A DNA stretch of 35,274 nt from an uncultured Candidatus Melainabacteria bacterium. Lineage in GTDB: Bacteria; Cyanobacteriota; Vampirovibrionia; Gastranaerophilales; Gastranaerophilaceae. The notes beneath the pieces are model-generated. The model had not been told where the DNA came from, searched no databases, and saw only the letters and a program-made list of their open reading frames with translations. Numbering within the stretch: the stretch's first letter is position 1; each line of letters starts with the position of its first letter. Positions 7,361 to 15,696 of the stretch are shown here, one piece after another. The translations under genes and the position numbers were made by a program. The stretch covers positions 1 to 35,274 of the forward strand of contig CATJOM010000051.1 of assembly GCA_949741915.1 (NCBI GenBank). The letters run 5' to 3'.

Positions 7361-7838
7361 GAAAAAGAAATAATTATCTGGCTTCTTGTGTGCTCCATAT
7401 ACTGGATTTGGGCCTATAGAAAAGTTGAACGGTATCTTTTTGGTTTGGAATTTTTGTTCAACAAAATATGAAATAACACTTTATAGGCAATTGATTTGTG
7501 CAAATTATTTTCATAGTATGAGATTATCTCATTTTCAAAATATTATTTCTTTTTTTATGCCTTAATCTAGCTTGCCGCCTCCCATAGTTGCTTCTTTGAT
7601 ATTTTCTCCATAGTAATCAAAACAAATGTATTGCAAAGTATCAGCAGTAAGACAATTATTTCTCAGTATTTGGTTATTTAAGCTTTTTAGAAGCTAAAAA
7701 AAGCCGCCAAATATAATAAATGGCGGAATGAATTAATAGTTTGAAAAATATATTATTCTCTGCATCTTTTGCCCAATAGAAGACCTTGCTTTAATGCTAT
7801 TTAATTTTGCGGGTTAACTTAGTTATAACAAAAGAAGT
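7361..7838. other. Non-coding stretch with nested inverted repeats and a decayed reading frame
   Basis: No intact gene is seen in these 478 bases. There is a nested inverted repeat: CCTATA (7413-7418) with TATAGG (7482-7487), and inside it GTTGAAC (7424-7430) with GTTCAAC (7456-7462). On the minus strand a frame of about 40 codons ends at 7562. It has protein-like composition (DTLQYICFDYYGENIKEA) but no start codon, and it lies beyond the sigma gene's terminator, so it looks like a gene remnant. Confidence 0.4.
7696..7726 (-). terminator. Intrinsic terminator of the rlmB-sigma operon
   Basis: On the minus strand CCGCCA and TGGCGG form a GC-rich stem (extended by A-T pairs) followed by CTTTTTTT. 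It lies about 110 bases after the sigma factor stop at 7839. Confidence 0.85.
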
Positions 7839-8837
7839 TTACATTCCTATGTAGTTTCGTAAATTTCCGCTCAGGTTTTGGTTTTTGCAGAGTTTTTTAA
7901 GTTTTGAAATTGCCCTTGTTTCAATCTGGCGGATTCTTTCCCTTGAAACGCCGTATCTGGTGCCGATTTCATCAAGAGTTTTCTTCTGTCCGTTATCATC
8001 AAGCCCATATCTCATAATTAAAACATCTTTTTCCTTTTGGTTTAATTGATTTAACATTTTATGGATATCATCCAAAAGGCTTTCCTGGGTCACTTTTGTA
8101 TCCGGTGTAAGGTGGCTTTCATCCACAATAAAATCTGCTATTTTTGAGGAATCGTCCTTCTGATTTGCTGGTGTTTCAATACTTATTGTGCTTTGGGCAG
8201 ACTTCATAAGTGCAGATAATTTTGACAGAGGCATATTTAATTTTGCTGCAATCTCTTCCTTTGTAGGCATTCTGTTTAATTCAGAGGATAATTCTATTGA
8301 GGCTCTTTTTATTTTGCCAAGAGTTTCAATCATATGTACAGGAAGTCTTATCATCCTTGATTTATCGGCAATCCCTCTTGTTATTGACTGCTGAATCCAC
8401 CAAGTAGCATAAGTTGAAAATTTGTAGCCTTTTGTGTAGTCGAATTTTTCAGCCGCTTTCATTAGCCCCATATTTCCTTCCTGAATTAAATCTAAGAAAG
8501 AAAGGCCTCTTCCAATATATTTTTTTGCAATACTTACCACGAGCCTGAGATTTGAACTTATTAGTGTTTCTTTTGCTTTTTGGGAATTGTTTTCTTTAAT
8601 TTCTTTTGCAACGGCCATTTCTTCATCAAAAGAAAGAAGAGGGATTTTTCCTATCTGCTGCAAATACATTTTAACAGAATCATCCGCGATAACGCTTTTA
8701 TAATCTACTTTTTGGGGCTTATTAACGTCTAAGACAGAGGCTTCGTCATCTTCTGATGTTAAATCCTCCGCAGTATCTTCTGTTTGCTCTTCTATTTCTT
8801 CAAATTCTCTATTCTTCTTCTGTGCTTTTGTTTTCAT
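7839..8837 (-). CDS. RNA polymerase sigma-70 factor, RpoD/SigA-like (group 1 or 2)
   Basis: The 332-residue protein has every promoter-recognition region of a primary-type sigma factor. Region 1.2 is [16 protein letters not shown] (53-68). Region 2 is [11 protein letters not shown] through [16 protein letters not shown] (98-155). Region 3 starts near [16 protein letters not shown] (163-178), and region 4 contains the helix-turn-helix [20 protein letters not shown] (287-306). The N-terminus is an acidic 50-residue tail, with no full region 1.1. Region 2.4 has WWIQQ where most primary sigmas have WWIRQ, and the C-terminal tail is unusual, so a group 2 factor is possible. AGGAG precedes the ATG. 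It follows rlmB on the same strand. Confidence 0.9.
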   Translation of the reverse strand: MKTKAQKKNREFEEIEEQTEDTAEDLTSEDDEASVLDVNKPQKVDYKSVIADDSVKMYLQQIGKIPLLSFDEEMAVAKEIKENNSQKAKETLISSNLRLVVSIAKKYIGRGLSFLDLIQEGNMGLMKAAEKFDYTKGYKFSTYATWWIQQSITRGIADKSRMIRLPVHMIETLGKIKRASIELSSELNRMPTKEEIAAKLNMPLSKLSALMKSAQSTISIETPANQKDDSSKIADFIVDESHLTPDTKVTQESLLDDIHKMLNQLNQKEKDVLIMRYGLDDNGQKKTLDEIGTRYGVSRERIRQIETRAISKLKKLCKNQNLSGNLRNYIGM

Positions 8838-8895
8838 TAGTTTCTCCTAAAGACAAAGCCATTATAACTTATTTTTGCAATTTTGCCCAATTGTT

Positions 8896-9663
8896 TTATG
8901 TGTATTCAATCTGCCTGATTGTTTCATATATAACAACGGCAGCACATGATGAAACATTTAATGATTCAAAATGCGAGGGAACCTTAATTTTAAAATCTGC
9001 TTTATTTAATAATGTCTTTGAAATACCATCGCCTTCTGCGCCAAGTACAAGGGCAAAATTCATATCCTTGTAGTTAACGTCAAAATAATTATCACTATTG
9101 TTCATATCCAAGGCAATTATCCACCAGTCGTTATTCTTAAGAAAATCAACTGCACCCGGCAGGCTATTTGTTTTTATAATAGGAATGTGGTTAACAGCAC
9201 CCGCGGAGGTTTTTTCAACAACTGGTGTTACAGGGCAGCTTCTGTGGTTTCCAACCATAATGCCGTCATATCCTGCTGCAGCAGCAGTTCTTATTATGGC
9301 GCCAAAATTATGGGGGTCTGATACGCCGTCTAAAATTATAAGTTTTTTGTGTTTTTCTTTTGGAGCATGCTCTATAAAATTTTCTAAAGAAATATATTCA
9401 ACCGGTGATACAGAGGCTATAACTCCCTGTAAATTCACATCTTCACCGGTTTCTCCTTTGATTAGGTCATAATATTTATTAAGATTTGTAAATTGAATTA
9501 TTATGGAATTATTAAGTGCAGTTTCTTTTATTTTTTTTAGACGGTTATCAAGCCCGATATTTTTTGAAATGTAAATTTTATTGATTCTTTTGGGGTTTTT
9601 TAACAGTGCTTCAAGTACAGCATTTTTTCCCCAGATGTAATTTTTCAATTTTTTATACTCCAT
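8896..9663 (-). CDS. rlmB: SpoU/TrmH family RNA 2'-O-methyltransferase, RlmB-like
   Basis: This is a SPOUT-class enzyme that methylates the 2'-hydroxyl of a guanosine in 23S rRNA, using SAM. The 255 residues contain an N-terminal substrate-binding domain (IWGKNAVLEALLKNP, residues 10-24) and the knotted SPOUT domain. Motif 1 is ILDGVSDPHNFGAIIRTAAAAG, motif 2 LVLGAEGDGIS and motif 3 SLNVSSCAAVVIYE. The N-terminal WGKNAVLEAL and the length favour RlmB over TrmH, although TrmL-like tRNA enzymes share the motifs. It is the first gene of a two-gene minus-strand unit with the sigma factor and is divergent from pilMN. The ATG has no strong ribosome binding site. Confidence 0.88.
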   Translation of the reverse strand: MEYKKLKNYIWGKNAVLEALLKNPKRINKIYISKNIGLDNRLKKIKETALNNSIIIQFTNLNKYYDLIKGETGEDVNLQGVIASVSPVEYISLENFIEHAPKEKHKKLIILDGVSDPHNFGAIIRTAAAAGYDGIMVGNHRSCPVTPVVEKTSAGAVNHIPIIKTNSLPGAVDFLKNNDWWIIALDMNNSDNYFDVNYKDMNFALVLGAEGDGISKTLLNKADFKIKVPSHFESLNVSSCAAVVIYETIRQIEYT

Positions 9664-9764
9664 ATATTGTATTTTCTAATAAAATAGTTTCCCATTTACA
9701 TTAATTATTGTATTATAAATTCCATATATAAGTATGATTAGAGTTAAAAAAGAAAAAATGAGCA

Positions 9765-11441
9765 ATGTTTAATTTTGCTAGTACAACACACAAACAAATA
9801 GTTGGAATTTCAGTGACACCTAATATTGGTGTAGAAATTCTTATGACTGACAGAAAGTCAAATCAGGTAATCAAGTATGGACGCAGGTTCATTGAGTACA
9901 ATTTCTCATCAAGAGAAATTCAGGATTACGGTGCATTTAAGGCTGCTGTAATTGACCTTTTCAATGAATTGGATATCAATCCAAAGTCAAATGTCTTTTT
10001 GACACTGCCAAATGTGCATTTTGACTTTATGAATCTTCCTTTGATTATAGGTGATGAGGCCATAAATAATGCAATTCTTGCAAAGGCCGAAGAGTCCTAT
10101 ATATTCAAGAGGGTAGAGCCTGTATCAGCTTGGCTTGATATTAACACCAATGCAAACACTGACACAAGACACATTGTGTATTCATCATTCCAGAAAACAG
10201 TTGTTGATGAAATCAAGGACGTGTTTGCCGACATAGGCTCAAACCTTGTTGGTATAGAATCTTCCTACAGTGCTATCTTGAGGGGTGTTTATTTTTCAAA
10301 TCTTTGCTCCAAAGAAATAGCAGAGAACTACAGCTGGAACGTATTGTTAATTAATACAAACAGTTATGCTATCTTCTCGCTTGTAGGAACAAGATTGGTT
10401 GATTATCAGGAAGTACCTCTTGCAATTAAGTCATTCTCTTATGAGGAAGCATATCAGGCAATTACAACTTCTGTTTCACAAATTCTGCCAAACTACCCTG
10501 CAAAGAAACTGTTGATTGTTTCTCAGGCTGATGATATTTGTGCGGAAGTATTAAAAACACAGATAATTTTTGATGAAAAGATAGAAACAATTGATTGCAA
10601 CAAATATGCAAAACGTCCGTTTGTTGATGTTGCACCCGAGATTACAAGCAAAGAAGCTTCTTCAATAACGCTTTCTGCTTTGGGCGCTGCAAACAGTCAA
10701 ATGTCAGACTTCCTTGTATTAAATATATTAGGAAGAGGGGCTGCAAGCCAGCAAACCCTGTATGCAACATTTATGTTCTTTGACAAGGAGATACTTGTTA
10801 CTCCTGAATTTGTCAGAGCGGTTTGTTGTGGAATATTCCTCGCTGTGGCACTTTTTGCCTTCTTGTTGTGGGGTTTATTGCGCACTGCAGGTGGCATTTG
10901 GGATGGAAATCTGAAATTATACCAATCTAAAATGTCAGATGCCGAGCGTGGCATTAATGAATTTAAAAACCAAGGTGGTTTCCTTGACATTGATGCGATT
11001 GTAAATGAAATATTAAGCGCAAATAAACAGGCTATAAGCTTCTATGATTCTCTGGCCTCAGATATACCTGGCAATTTATGGCTTACTTATTATTATAATA
11101 AGGATGGCGATAAAGTTGCTGTTGAGGGTGTATCAACCACGATTAACGATATTTATGGCTATTATAAGAGCTTAAAAGTAATTTCTCCTCAGTCAAGTAT
11201 TAAACTAAACAGGCTTCAGGTTGTGTCTGGCCCGCTTGATGAAGTGGATTTAGAAAACAATGATGCCAAGAAAATATTTGATTTTGAAATTGCAAATGTT
11301 TCTTCTCCCAAGTCTCTAAAAGGTGCAAGCGGAGACCAGAATCAACAAAATCAAGCCGGTTCTCAAGGTTCTTCAACTCCTGCCGGTGCGACTATAGCTC
11401 CTCCTGTTTTACCAAAGTTAGAACCGGTTGAGATGAACTAA
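9765..11441 (+). CDS. PilM-PilN fusion, type IV pilus/type II secretion inner-membrane assembly protein
   Basis: The 558 residues join two proteins that are usually separate. Residues 1-345 form an actin-like PilM/GspL-type cytoplasmic domain (opening KQIVGISVTPNIGVEI, with LTLPNVHFDFMNLPL at 79-93). A single membrane span at about 350-372 follows. Residues 373-515 are a PilN-like periplasmic part, with a coiled segment and a ferredoxin-like region (LWLTYYYNKDGDKVAVEGVS, then YGYYKSLKV). The tail is Gln, Ser and Pro-rich (520-558). PilM binds the PilN tail on the cytoplasmic face to link the pilus motor to the periplasm; a fusion would make that link permanent. A PilO-like gene follows 19 bases downstream. 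PilP, PilQ and the motors are not in the window. Confidence 0.8.
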   Translation: MFNFASTTHKQIVGISVTPNIGVEILMTDRKSNQVIKYGRRFIEYNFSSREIQDYGAFKAAVIDLFNELDINPKSNVFLTLPNVHFDFMNLPLIIGDEAINNAILAKAEESYIFKRVEPVSAWLDINTNANTDTRHIVYSSFQKTVVDEIKDVFADIGSNLVGIESSYSAILRGVYFSNLCSKEIAENYSWNVLLINTNSYAIFSLVGTRLVDYQEVPLAIKSFSYEEAYQAITTSVSQILPNYPAKKLLIVSQADDICAEVLKTQIIFDEKIETIDCNKYAKRPFVDVAPEITSKEASSITLSALGAANSQMSDFLVLNILGRGAASQQTLYATFMFFDKEILVTPEFVRAVCCGIFLAVALFAFLLWGLLRTAGGIWDGNLKLYQSKMSDAERGINEFKNQGGFLDIDAIVNEILSANKQAISFYDSLASDIPGNLWLTYYYNKDGDKVAVEGVSTTINDIYGYYKSLKVISPQSSIKLNRLQVVSGPLDEVDLENNDAKKIFDFEIANVSSPKSLKGASGDQNQQNQAGSQGSSTPAGATIAPPVLPKLEPVEMN

Positions 11442-11460
11442 AGTAAGGAAAAATACAAAG

Positions 11461-12114
11461 ATGTGGCAAATAGTTAAAGACAATTTTATTTATATTATAT
11501 TGGTAATTATAGCGCTGTTGGCAAGTATTTATGTAATTCGTCCTGAAGCTACAAATGCGTATAACAAATTCAATCAGGCGAATGAAGCAAAGAAGTTGCT
11601 TGAATCTAAGGAATCAGATCTTAGAACATTACAGGCGCAGGCCGAAGCTTCAAGAGGCGTAAAGACAACAGTTAAAGACGGAAAAAAAATATATGAGCTT
11701 GAAGGTGCCCAGTTTAGTGGCGAAGCATCATTTGCTCCTTTGTTTGAAATTGTGTTAAATATAGCGCAAACATCAGGCATTAGAATCCGCTCAATCAATT
11801 ATAATTATCAGCCCTCAGATGATAAAATTTACAATGCCCACATTGCTGAATATAATGTATGCGAGCTTTCAATAATAGCAGTTGGCTCTTATGCCCAGCT
11901 TCAAAACTTCTTTAGAGGTCTAATGAAAGATCCTAACCTGAGCTATCTTGCTGAAATTGAAATGCAGCCTTGGGAAAAAGACAAAAAAATCCTTGTTGCC
12001 AATGTAAAAGTAAGGCTTTATACAAAAACCCCAGGTGCTCCGACTTCAGTTCAATTGCCAGCTCAAAATGCAGCTCCTATGGCGCCTGATATGCCAGAAC
12101 CGGCTATGCCATAA
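11461..12114 (+). CDS. PilO-like inner-membrane pilus assembly protein
   Basis: The 217-residue product has a short cytoplasmic start, one membrane span at about 9-27 (FIYIILVIIALLASIYV), a coiled-coil (about 33-62) and a periplasmic domain with alternating strands. PAPLFEIVLN-like and YAQLQNFFRGLMKDP segments resemble the ferredoxin-like fold of PilO/GspM. The C-terminus is Pro, Ala and Met-rich. Sequence identity to classical PilO is low, so the call rests on topology and on its place 19 bases after the PilM-PilN fusion, where PilO is expected. The two form an operon that ends at the terminator at 12150-12179. Confidence 0.72.
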   Translation: MWQIVKDNFIYIILVIIALLASIYVIRPEATNAYNKFNQANEAKKLLESKESDLRTLQAQAEASRGVKTTVKDGKKIYELEGAQFSGEASFAPLFEIVLNIAQTSGIRIRSINYNYQPSDDKIYNAHIAEYNVCELSIIAVGSYAQLQNFFRGLMKDPNLSYLAEIEMQPWEKDKKILVANVKVRLYTKTPGAPTSVQLPAQNAAPMAPDMPEPAMP

Positions 12115-12149
12115 GACAAATAAGCTTGAGTGAAAATATTTATAAGTTA

Positions 12150-12179
12150 AATAACCGGTAATTTTACCGGTTATTTTTT
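12150..12179 (+). terminator. Intrinsic terminator of the pilMN-pilO operon
   Basis: AATAACCGGTAA and TTACCGGTTATT form a perfect 12-bp stem with a TT loop, followed by four more T. Confidence 0.92.
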
Positions 12180-12295
12180 GCATTATGTTTTATCATGGCC
12201 TCATGTACTACCCAAAGGGGTAATATTATTTTAATTATGAAAATATACAATAATTGTTGTTAAGTTAAGATAATATTTTAAGGAATGGAAAATCA

Positions 12296-13174
12296 ATGCA
12301 AAGTATTCAAAACATGGGCAAACCCACGTTTATGCAGGCGCCCGAAGTTAAAATGGAGGAATTAAATAATTTATTTTTTGAATTAACACAAAAAAGCTGC
12401 AATCTAAAATGCAGCCACTGTTATATCAAAAGAAACCCTTATAAACAGGAAAAAGATTTTATTCACTTAGATAAAATTAAACAATCCCTGATTTTAACAA
12501 AAAAGGAAAACCTCAAATGCATCTATTTGACAGGTGGTGAACCCATGCTGCATCCTGATTTTAATACAATATTAAGATTGTGCCTTAAATTTTCCAACGT
12601 AACAGTACTGTCAAACGGTACATTAATTAATGATAAAAAAGCACGTTTTTTAAGAAAAATTGACGATGAATCAAATTTTGAAACAATATATAGAATCAGC
12701 TTAGATCATTATAATGAACAGAAAAATGATGAACTTAGAGGCAGGGGCAGCTATAGAAAGGCTCTTCTTGCTATTCAAAGCCTTTATAAATATGAATTTA
12801 ATCCAATTATTTCTGTTGTAAATTATTATAATGAATCCAAAGAAAACTTGTTTAAAGGCTTTAAAGATATGCTGAATAAAATAGATTTTGAATTTGAAGA
12901 TATAAACTTAAAAATTATTCCCTATTTTAATCCTGCTGCCAATACTTTTGAACAGGTTGAAACAAATGAGTTTGACCAAAATAATCTTGACTGTTCCAAT
13001 TCAAGAATTGTAAGCTCAAAGGGCGTATTCTGCTGTCCTGTCCTGTGCAATGATTTTAGGGCAAGGGTGGGTGCTACAGCTGAAAGCTTTTCAAGGAAAG
13101 TCTACCTTGACACTGAAAAGTGTCTAACTTGTGTAAAACATGGCACAAAAGCATTCAGCAACGACTGGATATAA
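12296..13174 (+). CDS. Radical SAM protein with a C-terminal auxiliary-cluster-like region
   Basis: The CX3CX2C motif binding the [4Fe-4S] cluster that cleaves SAM is Cys35, Cys39 and Cys42 (CNLKCSHC). The glycine-rich SAM contact is TGGEP at 79-83. A second cysteine set in the last 60 residues (Cys233, Cys246, Cys247, Cys251, Cys276, Cys279) looks like a SPASM or twitch-type auxiliary cluster, as in peptide-modifying enzymes and molybdenum cofactor enzymes. The 292-residue length fits. No precursor peptide gene or maturation partner is adjacent; a terminator closes the gene on its own. The start is chosen at 12296; ATGs at 12314 and 12353 are alternatives. The substrate is unknown. Confidence 0.85.
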   Translation: MQSIQNMGKPTFMQAPEVKMEELNNLFFELTQKSCNLKCSHCYIKRNPYKQEKDFIHLDKIKQSLILTKKENLKCIYLTGGEPMLHPDFNTILRLCLKFSNVTVLSNGTLINDKKARFLRKIDDESNFETIYRISLDHYNEQKNDELRGRGSYRKALLAIQSLYKYEFNPIISVVNYYNESKENLFKGFKDMLNKIDFEFEDINLKIIPYFNPAANTFEQVETNEFDQNNLDCSNSRIVSSKGVFCCPVLCNDFRARVGATAESFSRKVYLDTEKCLTCVKHGTKAFSNDWI

Positions 13175-13236
13175 TAATCACTTCATTACACTTTTCCACT
13201 ATACTTTTAACTATTTTGAGATGACGTACTTTCTTT

Positions 13237-13263
13237 AGCGCCTTTAAAAAGGCGCTTTTGTTT
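13237..13263 (+). terminator. Intrinsic terminator after the radical SAM gene
   Basis: AGCGCCTT and AAGGCGCT pair over 8 bp around a four-base loop, followed by TTTTGTTT on the plus strand. Confidence 0.8.
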
Positions 13264-13467
13264 ATCTTTCAAGGGTTTTCATTATAGTAAGAATTCTTGC
13301 TTCAATGGACTCAATAATGCTAACATGGGGATGGGTGTCATTTTTGGTTGGCGTGGATTTGAAAGGGCTGTTTTTACTATATAAAGCATATCCAGGGCGC
13401 CTAGCGCTGATTTTATAACCTTATTGATTCTGTACTTTCTTCTTTTTGTGTTCATTTCTTCACTCAT
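13262..13467 (-). pseudogene. Small basic protein gene with a one-base frameshift
   Basis: From the ATG at 13467 the frame encodes MSEEMNTKRRKYRINK. It then continues as protein-like sequence only in another frame (GYKISARRPGYALYSKN through IMKTLER), ending at 13262. Adding a single G to the GG at 13419-13420 (plus-strand CC) restores one 68-residue frame. Without it the original frame gives a hydrophobic nonsense tail ending at 13282. The intact product would be small, basic and helical at the C-terminus. It is divergent from the HTH gene, and its -10 box is one arm of the inverted repeat at 13482-13511. A recent mutation, a sequencing error or phase variation could each explain it. Confidence 0.5.
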
Positions 13468-13481
13468 TTTAATATTTATGA

Positions 13482-13511
13482 ATTATATAGTATAAAATAA
13501 CACTATATAAT
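13482..13511. promoter_or_regulatory. Inverted repeat whose arms are two divergent -10 boxes
   Basis: ATTATATAGT (13482-13491) and ACTATATAAT (13502-13511) are a perfect 10-bp inverted repeat with a 10-base spacer. The outer six bases of each arm read TATAAT outward, one towards the HTH gene and one towards the frameshifted gene. One protein bound here could block both promoters. Confidence 0.6.
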
Positions 13512-13575
13512 GATAATGCCAATGATTTTTACAATGTTTAAGAATAAATAATAATAAATGTGTAAAATAATTTAT

Positions 13576-13803
13576 ATGAATTTAGATGAAAAAATTTTAA
13601 CAGAAGTCAAAATGCTTTTATTAAAAAAAGCCTGGACGCAGGAAAAGCTTGCAAAAGAAATGAGCACAAGGCTCAAGAAAAAATATTCTGCAAAAAATCT
13701 TGGGAATAAATTGAGGCTTGAAACCATAAAATACAAAGAAATAAAGCTCATTGCGGATATTTTAGGCTATGATTTAGAGTTTATTGAGCGCGATAAAAAA
13801 TAA
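13576..13803 (+). CDS. Small HTH (Cro/C1-type) DNA-binding protein
   Basis: The 75-residue product is almost entirely one helix-turn-helix domain: EVKMLLLKKAWTQEKLAKEM forms the first helices, then YSAKNLGNKLRLETIKYKEI supplies the recognition helix and the following turn. It ends LIADILGYDLEFIERDKK. XRE-type proteins of this size are autoregulators or antitoxins. The start at 13576 is chosen because the family begins MxxxEKI; an in-frame ATG at 13558 would add six unlikely residues. Neither has a ribosome binding site. It is divergent from the frameshifted gene across a perfect inverted repeat that it probably binds. Confidence 0.8.
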   Translation: MNLDEKILTEVKMLLLKKAWTQEKLAKEMSTRLKKKYSAKNLGNKLRLETIKYKEIKLIADILGYDLEFIERDKK

Positions 13804-14044
13804 GCTTATTTGTTTATGCTATCTTGTGCACAAGATTCCATAAAATCGTTGATTTTGCTTTTTTAAAATATTCGTATAAACCAACTGTACTAAAAGATAC
13901 TGAGTCATATTACATAAATACTTTAGAACAAATTTATTGATATAGATATGCTTTTCTACACAAGCCATGAATACAATTTGCCGATTGCGATTCAAAAATA
14001 ACAGTTGGAAATATTACAAAACTTAGTATAATCAGTGCTCTGTT

Positions 14045-14074
14045 TTGATAATCAATAATATTTTATGTTACAAT
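14045..14074 (+). promoter_or_regulatory. Promoter of the SRP RNA gene
   Basis: TTGATA (14045-14050), an 18-base spacer and TACAAT (14069-14074) are placed so that initiation falls at about 14081, exactly where the 5' arm of the SRP RNA terminal stem begins. Confidence 0.75.
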
Positions 14075-14080
14075 ATTTTT

Positions 14081-14341
14081 AACCACGCTCCACGGGGTGT
14101 TGCAAACTCTCGACCGGAAGCCTATGCCGGGTGTAGAGCCTACCGTGAGGGGCTGATGGGCAGACATTGAAAATTTGAATATTGTTGATATCTTTCTTTT
14201 AGGGCGGCGATTATGCGGTTGAACCGTGTCAGGATGGAAACATAGCAGCACTAAATTGATGTTAACGGGTGCCTTAAAGATTGAAGGAAATGTTTGAATT
14301 GTAGATTTTGTCCGTCATTTTCGAAAGGTAGTGGCGTGGTT
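14081..14341 (+). ncRNA. ffs: Signal recognition particle RNA, large type with Alu domain
   Basis: This is the RNA scaffold that binds Ffh and targets nascent membrane proteins. The 5' end AACCACGC pairs with the 3' end GCGTGGTT, closing a molecule of about 260 nt. The hallmark helix 8 is present: GTCAGG (14228-14233), a short stem capped by a GAAA tetraloop (14237-14240), then AGCAGCAC. The 5' part carries a TGTTG U-turn motif (14098-14102) expected of an Alu domain, as in the Bacillus-type RNA. The promoter is upstream. No terminator follows; the RNA runs into the exonuclease gene 28 bases later, so its 3' end is probably made by processing. Confidence 0.92.
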
Positions 14342-14368
14342 ATTATTTATGCCTAAGAGGAACTTTTA

Positions 14369-15292
14369 ATGCCAAAGAAGAGCGAAATTGAAATTGTATT
14401 GGATGTTGAAACTACAGGGCTTGACTATACAAAAGAAAAAATTATTGAGTTTGCCGGTGTTATGCTTGTTAATGGCAAAATAAAGGACAAATTTGAAACC
14501 CTGATAAACGCCAAACAACATATTAGAAAGTCTTCTCAGGCAATTCATGGTATTTCAGAAGAAATGCTTGAGGATGCCCCCACAGAGGAAGAGGCGTTCC
14601 CCAAAATTTTTGAATTTATTGGGGATTATCCTATTGTTGCACATAATGCAATTTTTGATTACAGCTTTTTGAATAGAACCTCAAAACGTTTATATGACAA
14701 GCCTTTAGAGAATCATTACATTGATACCCAGGTTATGTTTAAAGAAATTTACCCCCAGCTTGAATCGTGTGGGCTTGAGGCTTTGATGAACACTTTCAAT
14801 GTAGATTTTTCTACAAGACATCGTGCAATGGCTGATGCTGAGGGGCTTGCGCTTTGCTATCCAGCACTTAAAAAAATGTATTTTCAAAAATATGACTGGC
14901 AGTTGAGCCAAATTGACAATGCTGAGTACTTATTTGAAAGATACTTAAGATTGCAGCATACAATTGCTTCTATGCAGTCTGAAATTCAGGACTTAAGGTC
15001 TATATTTAAAGTTTATTTTGAAAAAGGCGGAGCCGATATTGTTGCAAATTCAGGGGAAGTTTTAACATATAATTCAAAAAAAACTTTTTCTTATGATTTT
15101 TTGCAGATTAAGGATGTTTTAGATGAAATTGGCGCTTTGCCAAAGGCTGTAAGGTTGAACAACGCATTTGTAGACAGGCTTGTAAATGGCGCCAGTCTGG
15201 ATATTGAAATTCGGGATAAAATTAAGGCTGCGCGGTGTGAAATTACAGAAAATAAAACTTTTAATGTAATTCGGCCAGATAAGAACAAATAA
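14369..15292 (+). CDS. DnaQ-like DEDDh 3'-5' exonuclease with a C-terminal extension
   Basis: The N-terminal 165 residues are a DEDDh exonuclease domain: Exo I LDVETTGL with Asp12 and Glu14, Exo II AHNAIFDYSFL with Asp97, and Exo III HRAMADAEG with His151 and Asp156. The domain is closest in pattern to PolC-type epsilon proofreading subunits. Residues 170-307 are an extension that begins with a helical stretch (ERYLRLQHTIASMQSEIQDL) and is not a domain I recognise; it may hold a partner or nucleic acid. The gene has AGAGGAA before its ATG. It directly follows the SRP RNA and may be read through from that promoter. Whether it is the replicative proofreader or an RNase cannot be told. Confidence 0.85.
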   Translation: MPKKSEIEIVLDVETTGLDYTKEKIIEFAGVMLVNGKIKDKFETLINAKQHIRKSSQAIHGISEEMLEDAPTEEEAFPKIFEFIGDYPIVAHNAIFDYSFLNRTSKRLYDKPLENHYIDTQVMFKEIYPQLESCGLEALMNTFNVDFSTRHRAMADAEGLALCYPALKKMYFQKYDWQLSQIDNAEYLFERYLRLQHTIASMQSEIQDLRSIFKVYFEKGGADIVANSGEVLTYNSKKTFSYDFLQIKDVLDEIGALPKAVRLNNAFVDRLVNGASLDIEIRDKIKAARCEITENKTFNVIRPDKNK

Positions 15293-15666
15293 TCTTTTTA
15301 AATTTCTGCTAGACAACCATTGTGTATCTTGGGCGTTGAATGCTGGCCTAGGGTTGAAAGGATTGTTTAGTATACAAATAATCCCTATTTCATGTAATTC
15401 AAGACCATTTAAATTTGTATTTATATACCAAAATATTTCCACTCACATCAGTTTCTGTCACTGTATTGGCATATTATTGAACCCCCCTTTTTTCTGTTGT
15501 GAATAAATGGATATTTTATATTAAGAGCCTTGTTGTTGGCCCGAACTTTAAGCTGCCTGGTTTTACCTGCTTATAAAAACATTGCAACAAGTTGATTTCG
15601 ACTCTTTAAATTAAGTTTTATTACAATTATTACTAAATATTAAGTAAAAAGTATATAAAAAGGCAA
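15293..15666. other. Non-coding stretch upstream of the GA-rich RNA
   Basis: No gene, clear repeat or terminator was found in these bases. The composition is that of ordinary AT-rich spacer, with a run of six C followed by six T at about 15482-15493. Confidence 0.4.
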
Positions 15667-15684
15667 TATTTTTTATAAAAAATA
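15667..15684. promoter_or_regulatory. Perfect 18-bp AT palindrome upstream of the GA-rich RNA
   Basis: TATTTTTTATAAAAAATA is a perfect palindrome ending four bases before a TATATA/TATAAG -10-like stretch at 15688-15695. It occupies the expected -35 to -10 spacer, so it could be an operator or bent DNA at the promoter. Confidence 0.4.
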
Positions 15685-15696
15685 CTTTATATAAGT

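Noticed and set aside
7562-7690. Minus-strand frame as an expressed gene
   Set aside because: No start codon and it lies beyond the sigma-factor terminator; kept only as a possible remnant.
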